Shown one piece after another: positions 40,238 through 50,757 of a stretch of 64,000 bases of DNA; within the stretch, counting starts at the first letter, position 1; each line of letters starts with the position of its first letter. The translations under genes were made by a program, and so were the position numbers. The notes below the pieces were generated by a model. The model saw nothing but the letters and a program-made list of their open reading frames with translations, ran no database searches and was not told the origin of the DNA. The DNA is from JAWLAT01 sp041395325 (lineage in GTDB: Bacteria; Pseudomonadota; Gammaproteobacteria; Xanthomonadales; SZUA-5). Where the stretch lies: assembly GCA_041395325.1 (NCBI GenBank), contig JAWLAT010000014.1:1-64000 (forward strand), written 5' to 3'.

Positions 40238-43200
40238 TTAACCCTGGTCCTTCTCGAGATCGACGTCGATGCAAAGCGACTGGATTTCCTTCACCAGGAC
40301 GTTGAAGGATTCCGGCATGCCGGCCACCATCTGGTGGTCGCCATCGACGATGTTCTTGTACATCTGGTTACGGCCGGTGACGTCATCGGACTTCACCGTC
40401 AGCATTTCCTGCAAGGTGTAGGCGGCACCGTAGGCTTCCAGCGCCCAGACCTCCATCTCACCGAAGCGCTGGCCACCGAACTGTGCCTTGCCACCCAGTG
40501 GCTGCTGGGTCACCAGGCTGTAGGGGCCCGTCGAGCGTGCATGCATCTTGTCGTCGACCAGATGGTTGAGCTTGAGCATGTACATGTAACCCACCGTGAC
40601 CGGCCGATCGAAGGCATCGCCGGTACGGCCGTCGTACAGGGTCGTCTGACCACTGGCCGGCAGCTCGGCCAGCGCCAGCATGCGCTTGATCTCCGATTCC
40701 GGGGCACCATCGAACACCGGCGTCGCCATCGGCACGCCCTTGCGCAGGTTGCTGGCCAGCGTCAGCATCTCGTCGTCGCTGAACTGCTTCAGATCCACCT
40801 TGGTGCGCGAGTCACCTTCGTTGTAGACCTGGTCCAGCAGCTTGCGCACGTCCTTGAGACCGTTGCGTTCTTCCAGCATGCGACCGATGCGGTGGCCGAT
40901 ACCCTTGGCCGCCCAGCCCAGATGCGTCTCCAGCACCTGCCCGATGTTCATGCGAGATGGCACACCCAGCGGGTTGAGCACGATGTCCACCGACGTGCCG
41001 TCAGCCATGAATGGCATGTCTTCGACCGGCACGATCGTGGAAATCACACCCTTGTTGCCATGGCGACCGGCCATCTTGTCACCGGGCTGGATGCGACGCT
41101 TCACGGCCAGATAGACCTTGACCATCTTCAGCACGCCCGGCGCCAGATCGTCACCCGCGGTGATCTTCGACTTCTTGTGCTCGAAGAGCTTGTCGAACTC
41201 CTTCTTGTGATGCTCGACCTGGTCCTGCGCCTTGGCCAGCGACTCGGCCGCTGCCTCATCCTTCAGACGCAGCGAGAACCAGTGCTCACGTGGCAGCTTT
41301 TCCAGCGTCTCGCGGCTGAGCTTGTCGCCGCGCTTGACGCCCGTCGGACCACCGCTGACGACCTGATCGACGATGGCGTCGGCCAGCCGCTCGTAGATCG
41401 CGCTTTCGAGGATGCGGAACTGATCGTCCAGATCCTTCTTGATGCGCTTGATCTCGGCCTGCTCGATCTTCAGCGCGCGCTTGTCCTTTTCCAGGCCATC
41501 GCGGGTGAACACCTGCACGTCGATGACGGTGCCGTCCATGCCCGGCGGGACGCGCAGCGAGCTGTCCTTCACGTCGGAAGCCTTCTCACCGAAGATCGCG
41601 CGCAGCAGCTTCTCTTCTGGCGTCAACTGACTCTCGCCCTTGGGCGTGACCTTGCCGACCAGAATGTCGCCCGCCTGCACTTCGGCACCGATGTAGACCA
41701 CGCCGGACTCGTCCAGACGCGACAGCGCCTGCTCGCCGACATTCGGAATGTCCGCGGTGATTTCTTCCGGACCCAGCTTGGTGTCGCGAGCAACGCAGGT
41801 CAGCTCTTCGATGTGGATCGTGGTGTAGCGATCCTCCTGCACGACCCGCTCGGAGATCAGGATCGAGTCTTCGAAGTTGTAGCCGTTCCAGGGCATGAAG
41901 GCGACCAGCATGTTCTGGCCCAGCGCCAGCTCGCCCAGGTCGGTCGACGGACCGTCAGCCAGCACGTCACCGGCGGCCACCTGATCACCCACCTTGACCA
42001 GCGGACGCTGGTTGATGCAAGTGTTCTGGTTGGAACGGGTGTACTTGGTCAGCGTGTAGATATCCACGCCCGGATCGTTCTCGCCGACTTCCTCTTCACG
42101 AGCCTTCACCACAATGCGGCCGGCGTCGACCTGATCGACCATGCCACCACGCAGTGCGATCACGTTGACGCCGGAGTCCATGGCCACGCGACGTTCGACA
42201 CCGGTACCGACCAGCGGGCACTCGGCACGCAGCGTCGGCACCGCCTGGCGCTGCATGTTCGCGCCCATCAGTGCGCGATTGGCGTCGTTGTGCTCGAGGA
42301 AGGGCACGAGAGCGGCTGCCACCGACACCGTCTGCGTCGGCGCAACGTCCATGTAGTCCACTTCGCCGGGGGCCTTCAGCAGGTTGTCACCCTGGAAGCG
42401 GCAGGTCACGAACTCTTCGACAAACTTGCCCTTGGCATCGATCGGCGCATTCGACTGCGCAATCACGTAGTCGATTTCCTCGATTGCCGACAGGTACTCG
42501 ACCTCGTCCGTCAGCTGGCCCTTGACCACCCGGCGGAACGGCGTCTCAATGAAGCCATAGCGGTTGGTCCGGGCGAACACGGCCAGCGAGTTGATCAGAC
42601 CAATGTTTGGACCTTCAGGGGTCTCGATCGGGCAGACGCGACCGTAGTGCGTCGGATGCACGTCGCGCACCTCGAAGCCGGCACGCTCACGCGTCAGACC
42701 GCCCGGACCCAGGGCCGAGACGCGACGCTTGTGCGTGACTTCTGACAGCGGGTTGTTCTGATCCATGAACTGGCTGAGCTGCGAGGAGCCGAAGAACTCC
42801 TTGATTGCCGCGGCCACCGGCTTGGCGTTGATCAGTTCCTGCGGCGACAGATCCTCGCTTTCGGCCAGGCTCAGGCGCTCCTTGACGGCGCGCTCCACGC
42901 GCACCAGACCAATGCGGAAGACGTTCTCGGCCATCTCGCCGACGCTGCGCACGCGGCGGTTGCCCAGGTGGTCGATGTCGTCAACGGTGCCCTGACCGTT
43001 GCGAATAGCGATCAGCGTGCGCAACACGTCGAGGATGTCCGAGGTCTCAGCCTGCTCCGCGACCAGCGACTTGCTGAACTCGTCGTTGCGGTCGGAGAAG
43101 AACTGGTGGTCGTAAAGCACCCCCGGTCCCTCGACCTCCTTGCGGCCGACACGACGATTGAACTTCATCCGACCCACGCCGGACAGGTCGTAGCGGTCGC

Positions 43201-44389
43201 TGCTGAAGAACAGATTCTGGAACAGGTTCTGGGCTGCTTCCTTGGTCGGCGGCTCGCCCGGGCGCATCATCCGATAGATCTCGACCAGCGCCTCCAGCTG
43301 CGTGCGCGTCGGGTCGATGCGGAGCGTATTGGAGACGTACGGACCGCGATCCAGGTCGTTGACGAAAATCGTGCCAAAGCCCTTGACGCCTGCCTTGCGG
43401 AAGGACGTCAGCAACGTTTCATCGATTTCATCGTTGGCGCTGGCCAGCACCTCGCCGGTGTCCGGATCGACCACGTCATGGGACAGGATACGGCCCACCA
43501 GATAGTCGTCTGGCACTTCCAGCCGCTTGAGCTTGGCCTGCTCCAGCTGGCGGACGTGCCGAGAGGCGATGCGCTTGCCGGCTTCGACGATCACCTTGTC
43601 GCCGATCTTCAGGTCGAAGCTGGCGGTTTCACCGCGCAGGCGATCGGCCACCAGGTCCATCTCTGCGCCTTCGGCACTGAGCGTGAACTGGTTGATTTCG
43701 AAGAACAGGTTGAGGATCTGGGTGTCGTTGTAGCCCAGCGCGCGCAACAGGATGGTCACCGGCAGCTTGCGGCGACGATCGATGCGGGTGAACAGCGAGT
43801 CCTTCGGATCGAACTCGAAGTCCAGCCAGGAGCCACGGTAGGGAATCACCCGGGCAGAGTAGAGCAGCTTGCCCGACGAATGGGTCTTGCCACGATCGTG
43901 ATCGAAGAACACACCCGGCGAACGATGCAGCTGCGAGACGATGACCCGCTCGGTGCCATTGACGATGAAGGTGCCGGTGTCGGTCATGAGCGGCAGTTCG
44001 CCCATGTAGACCTCCTGCTCCTTGACGTACTTGACCTTCTTGTTGCCCGACTCCTTGTCGTAAATGACCAACTGCACGGTCACACGCAACGGAGCACCGT
44101 AGGACAGCCCACGAGACTTGCACTCGCGCACGTCGAATGGAGGATCACCAAGACGGTAGCTCACGTATTCCAGCGCGGCATTGCCCGAATAGCTGGAAAT
44201 CGGGAACACCGATTTCAGGGCGCCGTGCAGACCCTTCTCCTCGAGCGTCTTGCGGCTCTTGTCGAGCTGCAGGAACTGCTTGTAGGAGTCGGTCTGAATC
44301 GACAGCAAGGAAGGCACTTCGACGACCGCCATGGTCTTGCCGAAGTCCTTGCGAATACGCTTCTTCTCGGTGAAGGAGTAGGTCGTCAT
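40238..44389 (-). CDS. rpoB: RNA polymerase subunit beta
   Basis: 1383 residues from ATG 44389 (MTTYSFTEKKRIRKDFGKTM). The rifampicin region SSQLSQFMDQNNPLSEVTHK, RRVSALGPGGLTRERAG is wild type by eye, implying rifampicin sensitivity at those positions. GRHGNKGVIS and the C-terminal SFNVLVKEIQSLCIDVDLE are conserved. An ATG at 44401 is in frame but the family starts at MTTYSF. Confidence 0.98.
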   Translation of the reverse strand: MTTYSFTEKKRIRKDFGKTMAVVEVPSLLSIQTDSYKQFLQLDKSRKTLEEKGLHGALKSVFPISSYSGNAALEYVSYRLGDPPFDVRECKSRGLSYGAPLRVTVQLVIYDKESGNKKVKYVKEQEVYMGELPLMTDTGTFIVNGTERVIVSQLHRSPGVFFDHDRGKTHSSGKLLYSARVIPYRGSWLDFEFDPKDSLFTRIDRRRKLPVTILLRALGYNDTQILNLFFEINQFTLSAEGAEMDLVADRLRGETASFDLKIGDKVIVEAGKRIASRHVRQLEQAKLKRLEVPDDYLVGRILSHDVVDPDTGEVLASANDEIDETLLTSFRKAGVKGFGTIFVNDLDRGPYVSNTLRIDPTRTQLEALVEIYRMMRPGEPPTKEAAQNLFQNLFFSSDRYDLSGVGRMKFNRRVGRKEVEGPGVLYDHQFFSDRNDEFSKSLVAEQAETSDILDVLRTLIAIRNGQGTVDDIDHLGNRRVRSVGEMAENVFRIGLVRVERAVKERLSLAESEDLSPQELINAKPVAAAIKEFFGSSQLSQFMDQNNPLSEVTHKRRVSALGPGGLTRERAGFEVRDVHPTHYGRVCPIETPEGPNIGLINSLAVFARTNRYGFIETPFRRVVKGQLTDEVEYLSAIEEIDYVIAQSNAPIDAKGKFVEEFVTCRFQGDNLLKAPGEVDYMDVAPTQTVSVAAALVPFLEHNDANRALMGANMQRQAVPTLRAECPLVGTGVERRVAMDSGVNVIALRGGMVDQVDAGRIVVKAREEEVGENDPGVDIYTLTKYTRSNQNTCINQRPLVKVGDQVAAGDVLADGPSTDLGELALGQNMLVAFMPWNGYNFEDSILISERVVQEDRYTTIHIEELTCVARDTKLGPEEITADIPNVGEQALSRLDESGVVYIGAEVQAGDILVGKVTPKGESQLTPEEKLLRAIFGEKASDVKDSSLRVPPGMDGTVIDVQVFTRDGLEKDKRALKIEQAEIKRIKKDLDDQFRILESAIYERLADAIVDQVVSGGPTGVKRGDKLSRETLEKLPREHWFSLRLKDEAAAESLAKAQDQVEHHKKEFDKLFEHKKSKITAGDDLAPGVLKMVKVYLAVKRRIQPGDKMAGRHGNKGVISTIVPVEDMPFMADGTSVDIVLNPLGVPSRMNIGQVLETHLGWAAKGIGHRIGRMLEERNGLKDVRKLLDQVYNEGDSRTKVDLKQFSDDEMLTLASNLRKGVPMATPVFDGAPESEIKRMLALAELPASGQTTLYDGRTGDAFDRPVTVGYMYMLKLNHLVDDKMHARSTGPYSLVTQQPLGGKAQFGGQRFGEMEVWALEAYGAAYTLQEMLTVKSDDVTGRNQMYKNIVDGDHQMVAGMPESFNVLVKEIQSLCIDVDLEKDQG

Positions 44390-44547
44390 CGTCTCTACCA
44401 CCCTTTTGGTGTTGGTCCTGAGCGCCGCGGCGGTCTGCGATCAGGAACTGCAAATCGGAAACCGCAGCAGCGGGGTCGTCTGTGGACGGTGACCTGCAGT
44501 CGCCGCAACCCCGCTACTTCGCTTTCCGTGTCCCAGCAACGGCGAGA

Positions 44548-44572
44548 GCCCGGGGACCTCAAGTCCCCAGGC
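44548..44572 (-). promoter_or_regulatory. Hairpin in the rplL-rpoB spacer (attenuator or processing site)
   Basis: GCC-x-GGGGAC-TTGAG-GTCCCC-x-GGC stem in the 220-bp rplL-rpoB spacer, without a T-tract. Its position matches the partial attenuator/RNase III site known between rplL and rpoB in E. coli. Confidence 0.55.
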
Positions 44573-44609
44573 TTCGCACTTCCCGAAGCTTTGCTCGGGC
44601 AACGGTCGA

Positions 44610-44990
44610 TTACTTGATCTCGACAGTTGCACCGGCCTCTTCGAGCTCCTTCTTCATCTTGGCGGCGTCGTCCTTGCTGACACCTTCCTTGACGGTGGTC
44701 GGGGCGCTTTCCACCAGATCCTTGGCTTCCTTCAGGCCCAGGCTGGTGATGCCGCGCACGGCCTTGATGACGTTCACCTTGTTCGCGCCGACGCTGGCGA
44801 GAACCACGTTGAACTCGGTCTGCTCTTCGGCAGCCGCGGCGGCGCCGCCACCGGCCGGAGCGGCTGCAACGGCCACCGGGGCCGCGGCGGACACGCCGAA
44901 CTTCTCTTCCATGGCCTTCACCAGGTCCATGATTTCCATCAGGCTCTTGGAGGCAATCGCCTCGATGATCTGTTCGTTGCTCAAAGACAT
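44610..44990 (-). CDS. rplL: 50S ribosomal protein L7/L12
   Basis: 126 residues: SLSNEQIIEAIASKSLMEIM, an Ala/Gly-rich hinge (about 36-55) and the C-terminal NVIKAVRGITSLGLKEAKDL factor-binding domain. Multiple copies form the flexible stalk recruiting translation GTPases. Two adjacent ATGs (44993 and 44990); the second is better spaced from GGAGAAAC. Confidence 0.98.
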   Translation of the reverse strand: MSLSNEQIIEAIASKSLMEIMDLVKAMEEKFGVSAAAPVAVAAAPAGGGAAAAAEEQTEFNVVLASVGANKVNVIKAVRGITSLGLKEAKDLVESAPTTVKEGVSKDDAAKMKKELEEAGATVEIK

Positions 44991-45049
44991 CATGTTTCTC
45001 CAAATGAGATATGGCTAAAGGGTTGTGCGAGTTGATCGAAAGTGTTGTC

Positions 45050-45577
45050 TCAAGCCGCCTTCTGCTTGTCGGCAATCGCGCCCAGGGAACGGGCCAGCAT
45101 GGACGCCGGCTCGGCCAGGGTGCGCACCAGACGCGTGGCCGGCTCGGAGAGCAGACCCAGCAGCATGGACAGAGCCTGTTCGCGGGTCGGCAGATTGGCC
45201 AGACGCTCGACTTCGGCCGGACCATAGGTCTGACCGCCGATCGCCACGATCCGAGCCACCAGCTTGTCGTTGGTCTTGGCGAAATCCTTGACCAAGCGAC
45301 CGGCCGCGCCGGGATCTTCCTGCGAGAAGGCATACAACAACGGACCGGTCAGCGAATCAGCAACGCACTCGAACTCGGTACCTTCGACGGCGCGGCGCAC
45401 CAGGGTGTTCTTGGCCACCTTCAGGTACACACCGCCCTCTCGGGCCTTGATTCGAAGCGCAGTGATCTGCTCCACGGTCAGCCCGCGGTACTCGGCAGCC
45501 ACCAGGGACTGCGCACCACGAGCCACTTCCGCCAGCTCGGCAACGACCTCTTTCTTTTGCGCCAGATTGAGTGCCAT
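45050..45577 (-). CDS. rplJ: 50S ribosomal protein L10
   Basis: 175 residues from ATG 45577 (MALNLAQKKEVVAELAEVAR) with AGGAG upstream. Anchors L7/L12 dimers through its C-terminal helix (PASMLARSLGAIADKQKAA). In E. coli the L10-L12 complex represses its own leader. 56 bp before rplL. Confidence 0.97.
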   Translation of the reverse strand: MALNLAQKKEVVAELAEVARGAQSLVAAEYRGLTVEQITALRIKAREGGVYLKVAKNTLVRRAVEGTEFECVADSLTGPLLYAFSQEDPGAAGRLVKDFAKTNDKLVARIVAIGGQTYGPAEVERLANLPTREQALSMLLGLLSEPATRLVRTLAEPASMLARSLGAIADKQKAA

Positions 45578-45832
45578 TGCGTTGCTCCTGATTGAATCCG
45601 AACACACGTCCGGATCAGTGATCGCCCGACCCTCCGGGTCGGACGGGCCTTCGACACTTGCGTGTCAGAGGCCGCTTTTCGGCACAGCCATATCCAAAAC
45701 GGACGGGCCAGAGCCATCTACGCAGGCCGGAAAATCGCTCCGATTAGATTCGGCCAATCCAGCACCGAACACCTGCGGTCTTTGACGGCAGACTGCAGAG
45801 AAAAACCGCAGTCGCCCCCAAATTCTTCAAAT
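45578..45832 (-). promoter_or_regulatory. rplJ leader region (putative L10-binding leader)
   Basis: The 255-bp rplA-rplJ gap has no gene. It contains a strong hairpin near rplJ (CCGACCC-GGA-GGGTCGG, 45626-45642) and a larger inverted pair CTGCGGT/ACCGCAG around 45770-45815. Position and structure fit the autoregulatory L10 leader; specific L10 contacts were not resolved. Confidence 0.5.
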
Positions 45833-46537
45833 TCAGCTACGCGCGATCTCCAGCGTGGTCGGATCGACCGTCACGCCCAGCCCCATCGTCGTGGAGACCG
45901 TCACCTTCTGCAGGTACTGGCCCTTGGACGACGCGGGCTTGGCCTTGACCAGATCCGCCAGCAGCGCCTGCAGGTTCTCGCGCAGCGCATTGACTTCGAA
46001 ACTCACCTTGCCGATCGTGCAGTGAATGATGCCGCCCTTGTCATTGCGGTAGCGCACCTGACCGGCCTTGGCATTGCGTACTGCTCCTGCCACATCCGGG
46101 GTCACCGTACCGACCTTCGGGTTGGGCATCAGGCCGCGAGGACCCAGCAGCTGACCCAGCTTGCCCACGACGCGCATCGCATCGGGCGATGCAATCACCG
46201 TGTCAAAGTTCAGCTCACCAGCCTGCATCCGCTCAGCCAGATCCTCAAAGCCCACCGCATCAGCGCCGGCTTCCAGCGCCTTGGTGGCGTTGTCGCCCTG
46301 GGCGAACACCGCCACACGGACCGTCTTGCCGGTGCCGTGAGGCAGGACCGTCGAGCTGCGGACGTTCTGGTCCGACTTGCGTGCATCGATGCCCAGACGA
46401 ACCGCCACATCGACAGACTCGACAAACTTGACCTTGCTGCTGCCCTTGAGAATGGTCAGGGCCTCGTCCAGCGGATAGGCCTTGCCGGCCACGACCAGCT
46501 TGTGCAGTTCCTGAAAACGCTTGCTCACCTTTGCCAT
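45833..46537 (-). CDS. rplA: 50S ribosomal protein L1
   Basis: 234 residues from ATG 46537 (MAKVSKRFQELHKLVVAGKA), with the diagnostic KFVESVDVAVRLGIDARKS and LGPRGLMPNPKVGTVTPDV. Forms the mobile L1 stalk that guides deacylated tRNA to the E site; in E. coli it represses rplK-rplA translation. 4 bp after rplK. Confidence 0.98.
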   Translation of the reverse strand: MAKVSKRFQELHKLVVAGKAYPLDEALTILKGSSKVKFVESVDVAVRLGIDARKSDQNVRSSTVLPHGTGKTVRVAVFAQGDNATKALEAGADAVGFEDLAERMQAGELNFDTVIASPDAMRVVGKLGQLLGPRGLMPNPKVGTVTPDVAGAVRNAKAGQVRYRNDKGGIIHCTIGKVSFEVNALRENLQALLADLVKAKPASSKGQYLQKVTVSTTMGLGVTVDPTTLEIARS

Positions 46538-46541
46538 GACC

Positions 46542-46970
46542 TCAGCCCTCCACCACCAGACCCATACTGCGCGCGCTGCCCGCAATGGTGCGCACTGCAG
46601 CGTCCATGTCAGCCGCCGTCAGATCGGGCATCTTGGTCTTGGCGATCTCCTCGAGCTGGGCCCGGGTGACCTTGCCAACCTTGTCCGTGTTCGGACGACT
46701 TGAACCCTTGCCGATCCCGGTACTCTTCTTCAGCAACACGGAAGCCGGGGGCGTCTTGGTGATGAACGTGAAGCTACGATCGCTGTAGACCGTGATCACA
46801 ACCGGAATCGGCAGGCCGGGTTCGAGCTTCTGCGTAGCCGCGTTGAAGGCTTTGCAGAACTCCATGATGTTGACGCCACGCTGGCCCAGCGCCGGACCGA
46901 CCGGCGGACTGGGGTTGGCCTGGCCGGCCTTGACCTGCAGCTTGATGTAGCCAGTAACCTTCTTTGCCAT
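46542..46970 (-). CDS. rplK: 50S ribosomal protein L11
   Basis: 142 residues: KVTGYIKLQVKAGQANPSPP, VGPALGQRGVNIMEFCKAFN, DMDAAVRTIAGSARSMGLVV. Binds the 23S GTPase-associated centre and is needed for RelA-dependent stringent response. 95 bp after nusG. Confidence 0.98.
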   Translation of the reverse strand: MAKKVTGYIKLQVKAGQANPSPPVGPALGQRGVNIMEFCKAFNAATQKLEPGLPIPVVITVYSDRSFTFITKTPPASVLLKKSTGIGKGSSRPNTDKVGKVTRAQLEEIAKTKMPDLTAADMDAAVRTIAGSARSMGLVVEG

Positions 46971-47034
46971 CTCTTTCTCCGTGGGTGCAAACGACCGGCC
47001 GGATCGACCTGTCTCCCCTCTGGGTTGTCACAAC

Positions 47035-47053
47035 GCATCGCGCCGGGCGATGC
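47035..47053 (-). terminator. Hairpin between nusG and rplK
   Basis: GCATCGC-CCGGC-GCGATGC, a perfect 7-bp stem just after nusG, followed by GTTGTGACAAC rather than a T-run. It may be a weak terminator or part of the rplK leader. Confidence 0.4.
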
Positions 47054-47065
47054 GCATCATGCCAA

Positions 47066-47626
47066 TCAGGCCTTTTCGACCTGACCGAATTCGAGTTCGA
47101 CCGGCGTCGACCGTCCAAAAATCAGCACGGCCACCTTTAGACGGCTCTTGTCGTAGTTGACTTCCTCCACGACCGCATTGAAGTCGTTGAAGGGACCATC
47201 GGTGACGCGCACCATCTCGCCGACTTCAAACAACACCTTGGGCCGAGGCTTCTCGACGCCTTCCTGCACGCGCTGCAGGATCACGTCAGCTTCCTTGTCG
47301 CTGATCGGCAAAGGCCGATCCGCCGTGCCACCGATGAAACCCATGACCTTTGGTGTTTCCTTGACCAGATGCCAGGAAACATCGTCGATGCGCGGCACCT
47401 TGCCGTCCACATCGGTTTCGATCTGCACCAACACATAGCCCGGGAAGAACTTGCGCTCGCTGCGCCGCTTCTGACCCTGGCGCATTTCCACCACTTCTTC
47501 GGTGGGAACGAGCACATCGCCGAAGCGGTCCGCCGCTTCGGATCGAGCGATCCGATCCGTCAGCGACTTTCGGACCTGCTGTTCGAAACCCGAATAGGCG
47601 TGAACCACATACCAACGCTTGGCCAT
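47066..47626 (-). CDS. nusG: Transcription termination/antitermination factor NusG
   Basis: 186 residues from ATG 47626 (MAKRWYVVHAYSGFEQQVRK). NGN domain with KFFPGYVLVQIETD; C-terminal KOW domain GEMVRVTDGPFNDFNAVVEE. Links RNA polymerase to Rho or to S10/ribosomes. A longer in-frame extension overlaps secE and is spurious. 11 bp after secE. Confidence 0.97.
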   Translation of the reverse strand: MAKRWYVVHAYSGFEQQVRKSLTDRIARSEAADRFGDVLVPTEEVVEMRQGQKRRSERKFFPGYVLVQIETDVDGKVPRIDDVSWHLVKETPKVMGFIGGTADRPLPISDKEADVILQRVQEGVEKPRPKVLFEVGEMVRVTDGPFNDFNAVVEEVNYDKSRLKVAVLIFGRSTPVELEFGQVEKA

Positions 47627-47637
47627 ACTGCCTCCGC

Positions 47638-48021
47638 TCAGCCGACAAGAATTCGAATGAGCCAGGAGAGCGTCATATCGAACACCCAAATGAGCAAGCC
47701 GACGATGACGACCACGACGAACACCACCAGCGTGGTCTGCAGCGTCTCCTGCCGCGTCGGCCAGACGACCTTGCGCAACTCCATTTGCGAAGCACGCACA
47801 TACCCGAGGAACTGCCGACCCAGATGAGTAGACAGCAACACGGCGCCACCGACGACGACACCGGCAACAACTGCCAGGAATCGCGCGTAGCCCGGCCACT
47901 GACTTTCAAACCAATAAGAGGCGACGACACCGGCTGCCACAACGGCAGCGCCGACCACCCACTTCAGCAGGTCGACCGGGCTCATTGATGAGGATGACGC
48001 CGTTTCCGCCTTGGAACTCAT
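47638..48021 (-). CDS. secE: Preprotein translocase subunit SecE
   Basis: 127 residues with three hydrophobic segments (about 20-38, 44-64, 97-118), the enterobacterial-type long SecE. The conserved cytosolic amphipathic region VRASQMELRKVVWPTRQETL is clear. Stabilises SecY in the translocon. Between tRNA-Trp and nusG. Confidence 0.96.
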   Translation of the reverse strand: MSSKAETASSSSMSPVDLLKWVVGAAVVAAGVVASYWFESQWPGYARFLAVVAGVVVGGAVLLSTHLGRQFLGYVRASQMELRKVVWPTRQETLQTTLVVFVVVVIVGLLIWVFDMTLSWLIRILVG

Positions 48022-48046
48022 TCTTCAGCTCACCTGCTGCATGACA

Positions 48047-48068
48047 CGGCCCCGTTTGACCGGGGCCG
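48047..48068 (-). terminator. Hairpin between tRNA-Trp and secE
   Basis: CGGCCCCG/CGGGGCCG perfect 8-bp GC stem with a 6-nt loop, 8 bp beyond the tRNA 3' end, without a T-tract. Probably a processing or partial termination signal. Confidence 0.45.
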
Positions 48069-48075
48069 CCTGGGC

Positions 48076-48151
<76 letters not shown>

Positions 48152-48197
48152 AGAACTCTGAGCTGCCCGAAACGCGCCCGGACAACCCTTGACGCAC

Positions 48198-49388
<1,191 letters not shown>

Positions 49389-49426
49389 GCCTGCCTCACG
49401 TGTCTATCTAGATGTCTTGCCGAAGA

Positions 49427-49502
<76 letters not shown>

Positions 49503-49589
49503 AGGTTGTGTTGGCGGATCAGCTCCCGTTTACCGCGGCCATCTCCACTCGGCGGCATGCCGTTGTACCGGTCGCCGTGACGCGGAAGT

Positions 49590-49663
<74 letters not shown>

Positions 49664-49682
49664 GCCGCGGCGCGTCGTCGAG

Positions 49683-49768
49683 TGGTGGAGGGAGGTGGAT
49701 TCGAACCACCGAAGGCGTAAGCCAGCAGATTTACAGTCTGCCCCCGTTGGCCGCTTGGGTATCCCTCC
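49683..49768 (-). tRNA. tRNA-Tyr (anticodon GTA)
   Basis: 86-nt class II tRNA with a long variable arm and encoded CCA; acceptor GGAGGGA/TCCCTCC, anticodon loop CTGTAAA. First gene of the tufB operon. Confidence 0.97.
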
Positions 49769-49783
49769 ACAAACGAGCCGCGC

Positions 49784-49813
49784 ATTCTGGGACATGAAGC
49801 CCGAAAGTGTCAA
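49784..49813 (-). promoter_or_regulatory. Promoter of the tRNA-tufB operon
   Basis: Minus strand TTGACA (49813-49808), 18-bp spacer, CAGAAT (49789-49784), then a GC-rich discriminator GCGCGGC, as in stringently controlled stable-RNA promoters. The -10 ends 15 bp before the tRNA-Tyr 5' end. Confidence 0.75.
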
Positions 49814-49895
49814 CCATATTGGTGTGGCAAGCCCGTTTCAGGGCAGCAACGGCACAGGATTCGCTGACGCCGCCGTCTGCGCCGCCCCAGAAACA

Positions 49896-49922
49896 CAGAG
49901 GCCGCCCGAAGGCGGCCTCTGA
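49896..49922 (-). terminator. Terminator of the first DUF11 gene
   Basis: CAGAGGCCGCC-TTCG-GGCGGCCTCTG, a perfect 11-bp stem with a UUCG tetraloop, then TGTTTCT. 22 bp past the stop. Confidence 0.88.
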
Positions 49923-49944
49923 GCAATCGCTTGCAGCTGTTGGA

Positions 49945-50757
49945 TCAGAAGCGGCGCGTGGCCACCAGACCCAGACCCAGCAGCAGCAGACCGGTCAGCA
50001 AGAGACCCAGACGATCCAGCGCCGGGACCGGAACCACGTCAAAGCCGATCGTGATGCCATCGACGTTGTTGACCAGGTTCGGATCCACGGTCGCCGTCGT
50101 CACCGACGCCGTCGCCTGCAGATCACCACCCAACACCACCGCGACCGTGATCCCACAGCTGGTCGTTGCACCGTTGGCCAAGGTCGGCACCGAGAAGCTC
50201 ACCACGTTGCCCGCCACCGTCGCGCCACAATCGCTGGAGACGAACGAGACCTTGTTGGACAGCGTCAGGGCAAACAGCACGCCCGTCGCATCACCCGGGC
50301 CGAAGTTCGTGCCGGTCACCGTGTAGACGAAGGTGTCGCCGACCGCCAGACCACCAGCCGTGCTCGCCGTCAGCGTGACACCCACGTCGGCCGGGAATGG
50401 CACCCCACCCAGACTTGCGGTGGCGCTGTTGTTCGCACCGTTCGGATCTGCCGTATCGGAAGTGATGGTGGCCGTGTTGTCGACCGGACCGAAGTTGTTG
50501 ATGGTCGTGGCGATGTCGCAGGTTGCGTTGCCACCGTTGGCCAACGTACCAATCGTCCAGGTCACAACCTGTCCGGCCACTGCGGCACCACAGGTATTGG
50601 ACACGTAGGTCAGGTTGGCCGGAAGCGTGTCGGTGACGACCACGTTCATCGCATCACCCGGGCCCGCATTGGACGCAGTCAGCGTGTAGGTGACCGCGTC
50701 ACCCACCACCGGTGCCGCTGGCGCGGCGACGGTCTTGGCGACCGCGATGTCCGCGTC
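49945..50757 (-). repeat. Direct repeat A: 3' half shared by both DUF11 genes
   Basis: About 810 bp encoding two DUF11 repeats and the sorting tail, nearly identical to 51840-52652. The last ~155 codons differ by eye at a single residue (SCGIT against SCAIT); divergence rises toward the 5' side. Confidence 0.8.
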
